Shown here piece by piece: positions 8,975 to 16,943 of a stretch of 64,000 nucleotides of DNA. The stretch is from Helicobacter ailurogastricus. Lineage in GTDB: Bacteria; Campylobacterota; Campylobacteria; Campylobacterales; Helicobacteraceae. The stretch is from positions 327,854-391,853 of the forward strand of contig NZ_CDMG01000002.1 of assembly GCF_001282945.1 (NCBI RefSeq), in the 5' to 3' direction. A program made the translations under genes and the position numbers. Every line of letters starts with the position of its first letter. Position 1 is the stretch's first letter. Under the pieces are notes generated by a model. The model was not told the DNA's origin. It did no database searches and saw nothing but the letters and a program-made list of their open reading frames with translations.

Positions 8975-10432
8975 CTAATGTTTCTTCAACAACTCTTCAA
9001 TGCGCTGGGCGTAGTGGCTGTCGGCCTTTTTAAAGTGCTCTAATTGGCGGCTGATGATGTCATTAGGTACACCCTGCATGGCGTCGGCGACATTTTGGCA
9101 AGTGCGCTCTTGCTCATCTTTAGGCATCAATCTAAAGAGATCGCCAGCTTGGGTGTAGTAGTCGCTGTCATAATCCCTAAAGTTATAGGCATAGATGGCC
9201 ATTTCATCGGCAAGTTTAGCCAGCTCGAGCTTGGGCTCTCTAGCGTGGGGGGATTCTTTGTAACCGGGCAGTGAGCTGGGTTCGTAATTGCGCATTGCGC
9301 CATAGTGCCCGTTTGTCATAAAGCCATCCCTTGAAGAAGTTGCAAAGGGGCATTTGGGAGCATTGACAGGCAGTTGGCTGTGGTTGATGCCTAGGCGGTA
9401 GCGCTGCGTGTCGCCGTAGGCAAAGAGCCGTCCTTGCAACATCCGATCGGGGCTATAACCCACGCCGGGGATCACATGGGCGGGGTTGAAAGCGGCTTGT
9501 TCCACTTCGGCAAAGTAGTTTTCAGGGTTTTTATTCAGCTCCAAAATCCCCACTTCAATGAGGGGGTAGTCCTTATGACTCCACACTTTGGTTACATCAA
9601 AGGGGTGGAATTTATAGTTTTTGGCATCGCTTTCTGGCATGATTTGCACGCAAAAACGCCATTTGGGGAAGTCTTTATTTTCAATGGCTTCAAATAAATC
9701 CCTTTGGTGCGAGTCCATGTCATGCATGCGAATCTTTGCCGCCTCTTGACTGGTTAAATTTTTTATGCCTTGCAAAGTTTTAAAGTGGAATTTCACCCAA
9801 AAGCGTTCATCTTTCTCGTTGATGAGGCTAAAGGTGTGGCTGCCATAGCCGTTCATGTGGCGGTAGCTCTTAGGAATGCCCCGATCGCTCATTAAAATCG
9901 TCACTTGGTGCAAACTCTCGGGCGTGAGACTCCAAAAATCCCAAACCATAGTCGCGTCTTTTAGATTGGTTTTAGGGTGGCGTTTTTGGGTGTGGATGAA
10001 GTCGGGGAATTTTAAAGGATCGCGGATAAAAAACACGGGAGTGTTGTTGCCCACAATGTCCCAGTTGCCCTCCTCAGTGTAGAGTTTGAGCGCAAAGCCC
10101 CTAGGATCGCGCTCGGCATCGGCCGAACCCTTTTCGCCCGCCACGGTGGAGAAGCGCAAAAAGCAAGGGGTTTGTTTGCCCACTTGGCTGAAAAGTTTGG
10201 CTTTGCTGTATTTGGCGATTTCGGTGCTGGTGATCGTTAAAGTCCCATAAGCCCCACTGCCCTTAGCATGCACCACGCGCTCGGGGATTCGCTCGCGATC
10301 AAAGTGGGCAAGTTTTTCTAAGAACCAAGTATTTTGGAGTAAAACCGGTCCTCTGGGTCCAGCGGTGAGTACATCTTGGTTAGATCCAATGGGTGCGCCC
10401 GTGGCGTTGGTGAGAAAAACATCTTTTTTCAT
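8975..10432 (-). CDS. katA: Heme catalase
   Basis: Clade-3 monofunctional catalase, breaking hydrogen peroxide into water and oxygen. 485 residues. The distal His is in RVVHAKG (H55), the distal Asn in VGNNTPVFF (about 129), and the proximal heme-ligand Tyr in [12 protein letters not shown] (about 340). No export signal, although Helicobacter catalase is also found in the periplasm and at the surface. The C-terminus lacks the Lys-rich tail I remember from H. pylori KatA, ending KKH. AAAGGA precedes the ATG and a TATTAT -10 box lies upstream. A KapA-like partner gene is not adjacent here. Confidence 0.96.
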   Translation of the reverse strand: MKKDVFLTNATGAPIGSNQDVLTAGPRGPVLLQNTWFLEKLAHFDRERIPERVVHAKGSGAYGTLTITSTEIAKYSKAKLFSQVGKQTPCFLRFSTVAGEKGSADAERDPRGFALKLYTEEGNWDIVGNNTPVFFIRDPLKFPDFIHTQKRHPKTNLKDATMVWDFWSLTPESLHQVTILMSDRGIPKSYRHMNGYGSHTFSLINEKDERFWVKFHFKTLQGIKNLTSQEAAKIRMHDMDSHQRDLFEAIENKDFPKWRFCVQIMPESDAKNYKFHPFDVTKVWSHKDYPLIEVGILELNKNPENYFAEVEQAAFNPAHVIPGVGYSPDRMLQGRLFAYGDTQRYRLGINHSQLPVNAPKCPFATSSRDGFMTNGHYGAMRNYEPSSLPGYKESPHAREPKLELAKLADEMAIYAYNFRDYDSDYYTQAGDLFRLMPKDEQERTCQNVADAMQGVPNDIISRQLEHFKKADSHYAQRIEELLKKH

Positions 10433-10475
10433 AAAAATCCTTTACTTAAAAATTTGGGAAAACCCATAGCAAAGG

Positions 10476-10481
10476 ATAATA
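10476..10481 (-). promoter_or_regulatory. -10 box of katA
   Basis: Reverse-strand TATTAT (inside TATATTAT), 43 bases before the katA ATG. The surrounding bases are AT-rich; no convincing Fur or peroxide-regulator site could be picked out by eye. Confidence 0.5.
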
Positions 10482-10552
10482 TAAAAAACGGAAGATTCGA
10501 CTAAAAAAGGCAGAGAGGGCTAAAAAGCCCCTTTAAGCGTTACAGCTTGTAA

Positions 10553-10993
10553 CTAATGGCTGGGTTTGGGTGGTTTGTGCTCGCCACAATGGCAACTGCG
10601 GAGACCAAGAGGGCCCATGCCGTGCCCCCAAAACAAGCCGCTTTCTTTAAACTGCGCCCTTGTCATTTTGGCAACCCTAGTTTTGATAGCGGCACGGATA
10701 GCCTCCATGCGTTTGTCAAAATCCTCCATTGTCATGTTTGCGGTGTTTTTGTCCGCTGAGGCCATGACTTTTTCGAAAAACTTTTTGCGCTGTTTGGCAT
10801 CCATGTGCTTGCTGCGTTTATAAAGCTCCATGCGGTAATCGGGCACTTGTTCGGGTGCGACCTTACCTGCCATCTCAATGAGCTCTTTATCGCTTTTGCT
10901 CTCAAAAGCCCCTGAACCGGCGAGCAGACTATTGCACAATCCCGCCATCACTAAAGCGGCGACACCTAATTTCATCTTATTTACCATTAGCAT
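10553..10993 (-). CDS. DUF1104-family secreted protein with Cys/His C-terminus
   Basis: 146 residues. Signal peptide (MLMVNKMKLGVAALVMAGLC...LLAG) followed by the all-helical DUF1104 pattern: SDKELIEMAGKV, a P-DYRMELYKR helix and MTMEDFDKRM. This is a Helicobacter family of small periplasmic or secreted proteins of unknown function. The C-terminus carries CHCGEHKPPKPSH, a possible metal-binding end. The start at 10993 has AAGGAG 5 bases upstream. It lies 34 bases after its paralogue (11028-11588) in the same direction, so the two form a pair. A short hairpin (10517-10530) lies downstream. Confidence 0.75.
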   Translation of the reverse strand: MLMVNKMKLGVAALVMAGLCNSLLAGSGAFESKSDKELIEMAGKVAPEQVPDYRMELYKRSKHMDAKQRKKFFEKVMASADKNTANMTMEDFDKRMEAIRAAIKTRVAKMTRAQFKESGLFWGHGMGPLGLRSCHCGEHKPPKPSH

Positions 10994-11027
10994 GAAACTC
11001 CTTATGTGTGGGCTAGACCCTCAAGAA

Positions 11028-11588
11028 TTATTCGTGAGCTGCAGGTTTATCAGCAGGTGCAGCAGGCGCATCTTTAGCGGGAGCGTGCTCTGCTTTATTG
11101 CCATGCTCTTCGCCATGTTCGTCTTTGTGCTCTTTTTTATGGGCGTGGTGTTCGCCTCTTTTGTGGCCTTTTTTGGCATGTTCATGTTTGGGAGAGCACC
11201 ACATTTTGTGCTCTTCACCTTTACAAACTTCAACATTAGCCAAGTCCATAGCCTTCAATTCCTGAGGTTTGTGTTCTTTTTTCATTTTTTCGAGCTCTTC
11301 GGCCACTTCTTCACGCAATTTGTTGAAGTCTTCCGCACTCATTTTGGCGAAGTTGGCTTCGGCGGTTTTCTTCGCTTGGTGTTTAAACTTAGCCCTAGCT
11401 TTGGGGGATTTTATCGCTTTCGCGCGTTTAGCCACTTCAATGCGGTACTGAATCACATCCTCAGCATCGTGCATTGTGCCCGCTTTTTGGATAAATTCTT
11501 TTTTACTAAGCTTAGAAAAATCCTCTGCTGCGTGTGCAACACCTAAAGCCAATAAACCCATTACGAAAATCTTTGCAAATTGACGCAT
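11028..11588 (-). CDS. DUF1104-family secreted protein with long His/Lys-rich tail
   Basis: 186 residues. A signal peptide ending VAHA precedes a DUF1104 domain (FSKLSKKEFIQKAG, YRIEVAKRAK, MSAEDFNKLREEV; about 22-105). After that comes one Cys pair (VCKGEEHKMWC) and a highly charged tail of about 50 residues rich in His, Lys, Glu and Ala (many HEHAKK / HKKEHKDEHG units) that ends PAAPADKPAAHE. The paralogue next door has only a short Cys/His end. The tail resembles nickel- or zinc-binding His-rich tails of Helicobacter proteins such as Hpn; that role is inference. ATG with AAAGG 6 bases upstream. Confidence 0.75.
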   Translation of the reverse strand: MRQFAKIFVMGLLALGVAHAAEDFSKLSKKEFIQKAGTMHDAEDVIQYRIEVAKRAKAIKSPKARAKFKHQAKKTAEANFAKMSAEDFNKLREEVAEELEKMKKEHKPQELKAMDLANVEVCKGEEHKMWCSPKHEHAKKGHKRGEHHAHKKEHKDEHGEEHGNKAEHAPAKDAPAAPADKPAAHE

Positions 11589-11706
11589 AAACTACCTTTG
11601 TGGAATTTGTAGAATAAAAACAAGCTGGATTCTATCTACTCTTACTTAAATCCCAGCTTAACAATGCGCTTTGAGAGCGATTTTATGTGGGGGATTGTGG
11701 CCTAAA

Positions 11707-13452
11707 TTAACCACAACTACCAATGCTCTTAAAAAATGTTTTAGGCGAGGGGGAGCGCATTTTGATGGCTTGAAAAAACATGCAACGGGTGTTGGCGTTG
11801 TGTAAGCGCCACCCGCTCAAATCTTGGTTAAAGCTTTTGGCGTAGGCAAACATTTGGTACATGTTGCGTACATGGGTGATGTCCCAGTCGTCTAAGGGCT
11901 GGTTAAAGCTTTTGGCAAAGAAAAACATTTTATGCATGTCGGTTACATGGCTGGTGTCCCACTCATTCAAGGGCTGGTTAAAGGCAAAGGCCCCATAGAA
12001 AAGGTAGGACATGTTTTCCACATGGCTTACATCCCAACCTTGAATGGGGCGGTTAAAGGCGGTGGCGTATTTAAACATGCCCTGTAAATTCGTGGCGTTA
12101 GAGAGTTTCCAATGGGTGATGTCCCCATTAAAACTATAAGTCAGGCTAAACATGTAACTCATGTTGCGGACATACTCGACATTCCAATGGTTGAGATTTT
12201 GGTTAAAGTCTCTGCAACCATAGAACATAAAGCTTGTGTCTTGCACATGTTGCATCTCCCAATCGTCTAAGGGCTGGTTGAAAGAAGCCAAAGCAAACAT
12301 GCCTTTCATGTTTGTAACGCCACTTGTGTCCCAGCTGTTTAAAGCTACATTCACCTCCCGCCCCATAAACATGGCTTCCATATTTTTAACATGGCTCACA
12401 TTCCATGTTTCAATGCCGTTTAAATCTGTACGGGTACTGCTTGTGTGGCAATTCTCAAAAAGATTGAGCAGCTGGCTATATTCTTTATCTTGTTTAGCCC
12501 ACAAACTGCCGTTTTTAATGGGGAGTTGCTTTAAGCGGGCGTAAGTGTTGTTTTTATCACAAGATAAATAGCTCATGTCCTCAATTAGACTCGTGTCAAT
12601 GCTTGCTAGTGGGATTTTAGGGTCATTGATCAAAGCGGTGAGTTCGGCCTTGGTTTGCGGGTAGTGCAAGTATCGAAGGACATTGGGAGGAGACATGCCC
12701 TGCATTTCTCTTTGCGCTTGGGTGTGGAGCGTTTTGCGTGTTTTTTGGCTTTGGATTTTTGTGCCCTCTAGGGGTGAGCCTAAAAAAATCCCTTGTGTGT
12801 TGGCCTGTTCTAGGTTTTTCCACTGGCTGATGTCTTGCCTAAAATGCGTGGCGTTGGCAAACATGTAGCTAAAGTTCTTGGGGGTGGCAATGTGCTTACG
12901 ATTCCAGCGTGATAGAGGCTGGTTAAAGGCTCTAGCGTGGTAAAACATGTAGCTAAAATCCACCCCCCTAGAGGTATTCCAATTATTGATGGGCTGGTTA
13001 AAGCTAGTGGCGTTGGCAAACATGTAGCTAAAATCCACCCCCCTAGAGGTGTTCCAATTATTGATGGGCTGGTTAAAGCTAGTGGCGTTGGCAAACATGT
13101 AGCTAAAGTTTTTCACCCGAGAAGTGTTCCAAGAGCGCAGGGGTTCGTTAAAGCGCATTTGATTCATAAACATTCCCTCCATGTTTTCTACATGGCTCAC
13201 ATCCCATTTGCCAATCCCCTTAAAGTCTTCACGATAAGGCGTGCATATACCCTTTTTAGCTAAGGGGCCTTGCAGACAAAATAAATAACTCATGTCCTTA
13301 ATGTAGTGGGTATTGATTTGGGTTAAGGGAATATGGGGGTTTTGCAAGAGATTTTGCAACGTGGTTTTGTCCTTTGGGACAAAGATTTGCGCTCTTAGAG
13401 GGAAAAACCCCACTAAAAAAAGCAAGCATATAAATGCGGATCGACTAGACAT
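11707..13452 (-). CDS. DUF285 (BspA-like) repeat surface protein
   Basis: 581 residues from the ATG at 13452, chosen for its GGGAG site and because it places a clean signal peptide at the N-terminus (hydrophobic core, then LRAQIF). The rest is built of about 14 units of 24-26 residues with the DUF285 consensus W-T-S-V-NM--MF--A--FNQPL--W, in two blocks (about 75-215 and 345-575) split by a non-repeat segment. Repeats are flanked by DMSYL-type caps with Cys. DUF285 proteins fold as leucine-rich-repeat-like solenoids and are usually exported or on the surface, often as adhesins in host-associated bacteria. No autotransporter domain or LPxTG anchor is seen. It stands alone between the DUF1104 pair and an outer membrane protein gene. 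Confidence 0.8.
   Translation of the reverse strand: MSSRSAFICLLFLVGFFPLRAQIFVPKDKTTLQNLLQNPHIPLTQINTHYIKDMSYLFCLQGPLAKKGICTPYREDFKGIGKWDVSHVENMEGMFMNQMRFNEPLRSWNTSRVKNFSYMFANATSFNQPINNWNTSRGVDFSYMFANATSFNQPINNWNTSRGVDFSYMFYHARAFNQPLSRWNRKHIATPKNFSYMFANATHFRQDISQWKNLEQANTQGIFLGSPLEGTKIQSQKTRKTLHTQAQREMQGMSPPNVLRYLHYPQTKAELTALINDPKIPLASIDTSLIEDMSYLSCDKNNTYARLKQLPIKNGSLWAKQDKEYSQLLNLFENCHTSSTRTDLNGIETWNVSHVKNMEAMFMGREVNVALNSWDTSGVTNMKGMFALASFNQPLDDWEMQHVQDTSFMFYGCRDFNQNLNHWNVEYVRNMSYMFSLTYSFNGDITHWKLSNATNLQGMFKYATAFNRPIQGWDVSHVENMSYLFYGAFAFNQPLNEWDTSHVTDMHKMFFFAKSFNQPLDDWDITHVRNMYQMFAYAKSFNQDLSGWRLHNANTRCMFFQAIKMRSPSPKTFFKSIGSCG
12946..13095 (-). repeat. 75-bp tandem duplication inside the DUF285 gene
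   Basis: Two consecutive 75-bp units (25 codons each) differ at one visible base (GGTATTCC against GGTGTTCC). The encoded units, FSYMFANATSFNQPINNW plus linker, are identical. The other repeats of the gene are much more diverged, so this copy is recent and could change in number by slippage or recombination. Confidence 0.85.
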
Positions 13453-13577
13453 AAACACTCCCACAGAAGAGATGATCGCAGAGAGCAAAAAAATTTTTAA
13501 CATTCTAACATAAAAAATGTTAAACAACCCAATTTTGCGCTTTTTTGAGGCCGTTTAAGATGGCCTCGTTTGGCTTG

Positions 13578-13586
13578 TGTTATAGT
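13578..13586 (+). promoter_or_regulatory. Extended -10 promoter of the outer membrane protein gene
   Basis: TGT-TATAGT, 48 bases before the ATG at 13635. It sits between the divergent DUF285 and outer membrane protein genes. Confidence 0.5.
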
Positions 13587-13634
13587 TTAAGTGTCTATAA
13601 CCGATATAAGGCTACGACAATCAAAGGAGTTAGT

Positions 13635-14450
13635 ATGCGTTGCTCTAAATATTCTTGGATGGTTTTGCCGGCTTTGGTCGGTCTCTTAAACGCTGAAGAG
13701 AGTGGTATTTTTCTTGAGGGCGGTTACCAACAAGGTAAGGCACAAGTGCGCAGCACGGGTAAAGATAGCAGCACCACAACCTCCACCATAAAGGGTTTTG
13801 GTTTGCAAATCGGTTATCAAATTTTTGCGAATAAATACTTCGGTTTTAAGGTTTATGGATTCTTTGACTACGCCCACACGACGGGGATAGAATTTGCCAA
13901 CAACGGCGCTTCAGGGGGCAACCCCGTAGATTGTAAAATGCCCGGGGGTGGGGGCTTGCCGGGGGGTTTGACACCACCTGTGTCCGGCCATCCCGCCGTC
14001 CCTCCCGTAGTGCCCGGAAGTGTCATACCGCAGTGTTCTGTGAATGTCATGGGCATTTTACAGCAAATGGTGGGGAGCAAGAAGCCCTTACAGCCCAACA
14101 TGCTCACCTATGGTGGGGGGGGAGATTTGATGGTGAATTTCATCAGCAACAAGATGATGGCTTTGGGGGTCATAGGGGGCATACAATTTGCCGGCAATTC
14201 TTGGATTCTGGCTACACCTGATTTTAGCGATGTGGCCTTGCGCTATATGGGTGTGAATAAAAAAGCCACCGGTTTTCAATTCCTTTTTAATGTGGGGGGG
14301 CGTTTGCGTATCTTAAAGCACAGTAGCATTGAAGCGGGCGTGAAGTTTCCTATGATGCGCAACAACCCTTTCTTGGAAACCAAAAACGATGGCACGCTCT
14401 ACATCCGCCGACTCTACTCTTGGTATGTCAATTACGCCTTCACTTTCTAG
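13635..14450 (+). CDS. Helicobacter outer membrane protein (Hop/Hor-like)
   Basis: 271 residues from the ATG at 13635, which has AAAGGAG 5 bases upstream; the open frame extends 30 codons further but without a ribosome site. Signal peptide ends at LLNAEES. The start of the mature protein, GIFLEGGYQQGKAQ, and the end, YSWYVNYAFTF with a terminal Phe after alternating aromatics, are typical of Helicobacter beta-barrel outer membrane proteins. The middle has a Gly/Pro-rich loop of about 35 residues bounded by two Cys (VDCKMPGG to IPQCSV), probably a surface loop closed by a disulfide. The stop overlaps the stop of the convergent FixH-like gene by 4 bases. Confidence 0.85.
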   Translation: MRCSKYSWMVLPALVGLLNAEESGIFLEGGYQQGKAQVRSTGKDSSTTTSTIKGFGLQIGYQIFANKYFGFKVYGFFDYAHTTGIEFANNGASGGNPVDCKMPGGGGLPGGLTPPVSGHPAVPPVVPGSVIPQCSVNVMGILQQMVGSKKPLQPNMLTYGGGGDLMVNFISNKMMALGVIGGIQFAGNSWILATPDFSDVALRYMGVNKKATGFQFLFNVGGRLRILKHSSIEAGVKFPMMRNNPFLETKNDGTLYIRRLYSWYVNYAFTF

Positions 14451-14992
14451 CGCACAAAAGCGGGTTGGATGAGAGGGAGCTCTTCGCCTTTAAAATTTAT
14501 CTTCACCATGATTTGGTAACGCCCTTTTAAGGGGAGATTAAAAGGGGGCAGCTGGCAGGTGCTCCCTTTTTCTTGTGTTTCGCATAGGATATTGTCTAAA
14601 GTCAAGGGTTTTTGTTTGCTCCTTAAAACCGACACGCTAAAAATAAGAGTGGGGGCTTTTGGGTCTTTATAACGCACTTGCAGGCCTAAATGGTTGCCCC
14701 GGTTGGAGAGCCAAAGTAGAGGCGTGTTTTGGTTTAAATAAAAGGGGAAAAGCGGTTCGAGTTTTTGGCCACCACTGACGAGCTCAAGGCCGTAGGCCTG
14801 TTTAAAGGCATTGTAGGCAGCCAGCATGCCGTTAATGTGGCTGTCGGTGTAGGTGTGCTGGTGCAAATAAGAATTGTCGCTTTGGGGGGTGTATTTGATC
14901 GCCACAACCACCAAAGCCACAACCAAGCCTAGTCCAATAAATAAAATAGACAAAATGCCAAGAGGCCAATAGTTTTTTTCTTTAGTGTCCAT
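14447..14992 (-). CDS. FixH-like membrane protein of the cbb3 oxidase cluster
   Basis: 181 residues from the ATG at 14992 (a TTG at 15007 is the alternative). One N-terminal helix (about 10-35) anchors a periplasmic domain with a GxxLxxLFPFYLN region and beta-strand pattern, as in FixH/CcoG-associated proteins. In other proteobacteria FixH-type proteins are needed for copper delivery and assembly of cbb3 oxidase. It is the last gene of the run from ccoN and overlaps the TPM-like gene by 11 bases. In H. pylori a similar gene lies in the same place. Confidence 0.6.
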   Translation of the reverse strand: MDTKEKNYWPLGILSILFIGLGLVVALVVVAIKYTPQSDNSYLHQHTYTDSHINGMLAAYNAFKQAYGLELVSGGQKLEPLFPFYLNQNTPLLWLSNRGNHLGLQVRYKDPKAPTLIFSVSVLRSKQKPLTLDNILCETQEKGSTCQLPPFNLPLKGRYQIMVKINFKGEELPLIQPAFVR

Positions 14993-15575
14993 GTTTTCTT
15001 GTTCCAAAAAAATAGCCGTAAAAGAAGAGGGCTAGAAGCGAGCAGAGCAAAATGTAGAGCGTGGTTTTAACCACGCTGTTAGAATACTCCTCTTTAATGT
15101 TGTTCGCTAGTTGTATGTGGTATTTGCGCGCGATGGCATCGGCCATATAGGTGTAGCCATTGAGCAAGGCAAAGGAAAAGCGGGCGTTGTTTTTAGCTGT
15201 GTCTGTGCCCCACTCTTTAGGCAAAAAGGGGGCGATGCGCTCAAAAAAAATACGCTCTGTGGGGATTAAGTCCTTTGGATCAGTTAGAATGTCTATTTTT
15301 TGCGCTCCAAAATGGGCAAAAAGAGCAACAAAGGGGCGGTGCAGGTCTTTTAATTTGGCTTGTTGGTAGGCTAGCCGCCCTTGTTTTGTGTGGGTATCTG
15401 GCGTGTCGGCCAAAAACAACACAAAAGAAACCCCCGTTTTGCTAAACAGCTCACTAGACACTTCTTGCACAAGCTCCACACTTTTGGGGACCAAATGCCC
15501 CGCTTCGTTGTCTAGCACGAAGTCCCCGGCGTGTAAAAAGCCCGCCAAAAGCAGGCAAGCCCTAAAGAGCTTCAC
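14982..15575 (-). CDS. TPM-domain-like membrane protein of the cco cluster
   Basis: 197 residues with a GTG start at 15575. A signal peptide (about 1-16, ending LHAG) is followed by a domain that resembles TPM proteins: LVPKSVELVQEVSSEL, VSFVLFLA and a buried core, then one C-terminal helix (about 170-190) and a basic tail, GTRKHGH. TPM domains are found in photosystem repair and in membrane-anchored proteins of unknown role. The GTG overlaps the stop of a 33-codon ORF by 4 bases, so translation is likely coupled. A matching gene stands downstream of ccoP in H. pylori. Function in oxidase assembly is inferred from position. Confidence 0.65.
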   Translation of the reverse strand: MKLFRACLLLAGFLHAGDFVLDNEAGHLVPKSVELVQEVSSELFSKTGVSFVLFLADTPDTHTKQGRLAYQQAKLKDLHRPFVALFAHFGAQKIDILTDPKDLIPTERIFFERIAPFLPKEWGTDTAKNNARFSFALLNGYTYMADAIARKYHIQLANNIKEEYSNSVVKTTLYILLCSLLALFFYGYFFGTRKHGH

Positions 15576-15673
15576 ACGGCGAAGAGAAAGGGGCGAGCGA
15601 AGTAAAGCACAACCGTGATGGCAAACAAGGCGATTAAAAAAAGCCCTAGCAATTTTTCCATCCCTGTAAACAT
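15572..15673 (-). CDS. 33-residue single-helix membrane peptide in the cco cluster
   Basis: Translating the reverse strand from the ATG at 15673 gives 33 residues: a short polar start (MFTGMEKL), one hydrophobic helix of about 20 residues and ARPFLFAV at the end. It starts 3 bases after the DUF4006 stop and its TGA overlaps the GTG of the TPM-like gene by 4 bases (GTGA), so it exactly fills the gap between two operon genes. The tight packing supports a real gene; the ribosome site (GAGTAGC) is weak. Small single-helix proteins such as CcoM and CcoS are known with cbb3 oxidases; identity with any of them is not shown. Confidence 0.55.
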   Translation of the reverse strand: MFTGMEKLLGLFLIALFAITVVLYFARPFLFAV

Positions 15674-15676
15674 GCG

Positions 15677-15874
15677 CTACTCCTTCACTTTGTAAAATTC
15701 GTGTTTGTTGCCAAACATTTGTAGGCTTTGGGTGTCTAGCTTGTAGTAGTGGGTCGCCTCCTCTTGCTGGATGTGCACGGCCTTAAGGCCCAAAAAAGCC
15801 ACCAAGATCAACAAAATAACCACCACCAAGAGGTTGCCTAAAATCCCGTTTAAACCAAATAACCCATTCATCAT
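15677..15874 (-). CDS. DUF4006 small membrane protein
   Basis: 65 residues with one hydrophobic helix (about 12-33) followed by a polar tail containing YYKLDTQSLQMFG. DUF4006 proteins are short epsilonproteobacterial proteins coded next to ccoP. It overlaps the ccoP stop by 4 bases, so it is part of the oxidase operon. The job is unknown; an assembly or stabilising role for cbb3 oxidase is inference. Confidence 0.75.
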   Translation of the reverse strand: MMNGLFGLNGILGNLLVVVILLILVAFLGLKAVHIQQEEATHYYKLDTQSLQMFGNKHEFYKVKE

Positions 15875-16737
15875 TCATCTCCTTGTAGGGATTGGATATA
15901 AGTTGCCAACGCCTTCACTTGCGTGGGGCTAAAGTGGCGGTAAGCAAAGCTAGGCATCTCCCCGATGTGCCCTTTTTTGCCCTTGTCAAGCACTTCTTGT
16001 AAAAAGGCGGGGGTGCCATAGCGGGTTAGATCCGCTGCCATGCTCCCTTGTCCCTTGCCATCAGCCCCGTGGCAACTCGCACAAGTGCTTTGGAAAATGG
16101 CCTGCCCTTTTTGGACCAATTGCGGGTTTTTGGTGTGGTGCAAAGCTGAAATGTCTGCCATGACATAACTAGCCACAGCCTTAGAATCTTCGGGGCTAAG
16201 ACCTAAAGGGGGCATTTCGCCGGCTTGATAACCCAAGCCCACCGAGCCCTGCGCGATCACTTCCTCAATGCCCTCCTCTTTGCCCCAATTGACAAGGTTT
16301 TTAGCGGTGTTGTTAAGCCCTGTGGCCTCTAAGCCGTGGCATTGTGAGCACTGCACCAAGAAAATGCCCTGCCCCATTTGCTCCAAGTCTTTTTCTTTAA
16401 GATTTTGCCAACGGGCTTCAAAGTTTTTATTATAAGTGGCGACTTCTTTATTGTACTGGCCGATTTGAGAGAAACCAGACATGGGATAACCCATAAAGAT
16501 GTACCAAAGCCCCCAAACGATGATGGCTAAAAAACTGATGATCCAACCTGTGGGGATGTCGTTGAGAAACTCTCCAATGCCATCATAGCTGTGATCCTTG
16601 CCCCCATAAAGCTCGCCGTCTGCCTTACTTTCGCGCATCGCCTTAAAGAGAGAAGAGCTCATGCTAAGTGTGGCAACCAAAATCACAAGGGCTGCCCCCA
16701 GCGCAAACAAATTAATGTGATCCTTCAAAATATCCAT
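15871..16737 (-). CDS. ccoP: cbb3 cytochrome oxidase subunit III (diheme cytochrome c)
   Basis: 288 residues. Two N-terminal helices (about 8-28 and 63-83) anchor a periplasmic part with two heme c sites, C130-x2-C133-H134 and C219-x2-C222-H223. The axial Met of each heme is in GEMPP and GEMPS. CcoP passes electrons from cytochrome c to CcoO/CcoN. Order ccoN-ccoO-ccoQ-ccoP is the standard one. The start follows ccoQ by 2 bases. Confidence 0.95.
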   Translation of the reverse strand: MDILKDHINLFALGAALVILVATLSMSSSLFKAMRESKADGELYGGKDHSYDGIGEFLNDIPTGWIISFLAIIVWGLWYIFMGYPMSGFSQIGQYNKEVATYNKNFEARWQNLKEKDLEQMGQGIFLVQCSQCHGLEATGLNNTAKNLVNWGKEEGIEEVIAQGSVGLGYQAGEMPPLGLSPEDSKAVASYVMADISALHHTKNPQLVQKGQAIFQSTCASCHGADGKGQGSMAADLTRYGTPAFLQEVLDKGKKGHIGEMPSFAYRHFSPTQVKALATYIQSLQGDE

Positions 16738-16739
16738 CT

Positions 16740-16943
16740 TTAGCCTTTTTTATGAGATAAGTGCCGAGGCTCGATGGGCGCATCGTTTAGCTCATCTTGC
16801 AAGGCCAGCTGGCTGTAACGCTCGTAATCCGTGATCCCCTTTTTGTCTTTCACATACATAGATATAATGTAAAAATACAAAAAGAGCGTGAATAAGACCG
16901 TGAAAAAGGCGTAAGCAAAGCCTCTTAGAGTGTCGATGTCCAT
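16740..16943 (-). CDS. ccoQ: cbb3 cytochrome oxidase subunit CcoQ
   Basis: 67 residues with one helix (about 8-30) and the usual polar tail (DKKGITDYERYSQLAL). CcoQ stabilises the assembled oxidase. It sits between ccoO and ccoP with gaps of 0 and 2 bases. Confidence 0.85.
   Translation of the reverse strand: MDIDTLRGFAYAFFTVLFTLFLYFYIISMYVKDKKGITDYERYSQLALQDELNDAPIEPRHLSHKKG

Noticed and set aside
10878..11546. 222-codon forward frame opposite the DUF1104 genes
   Set aside because: It is the complement of the His/Lys-rich coding sequence and gives an implausible Phe-rich product.
12900..13100. Regular repeats that could be taken for a CRISPR array
   Set aside because: The period is 75 bp with no unique spacers and the units are in-frame DUF285 codons.
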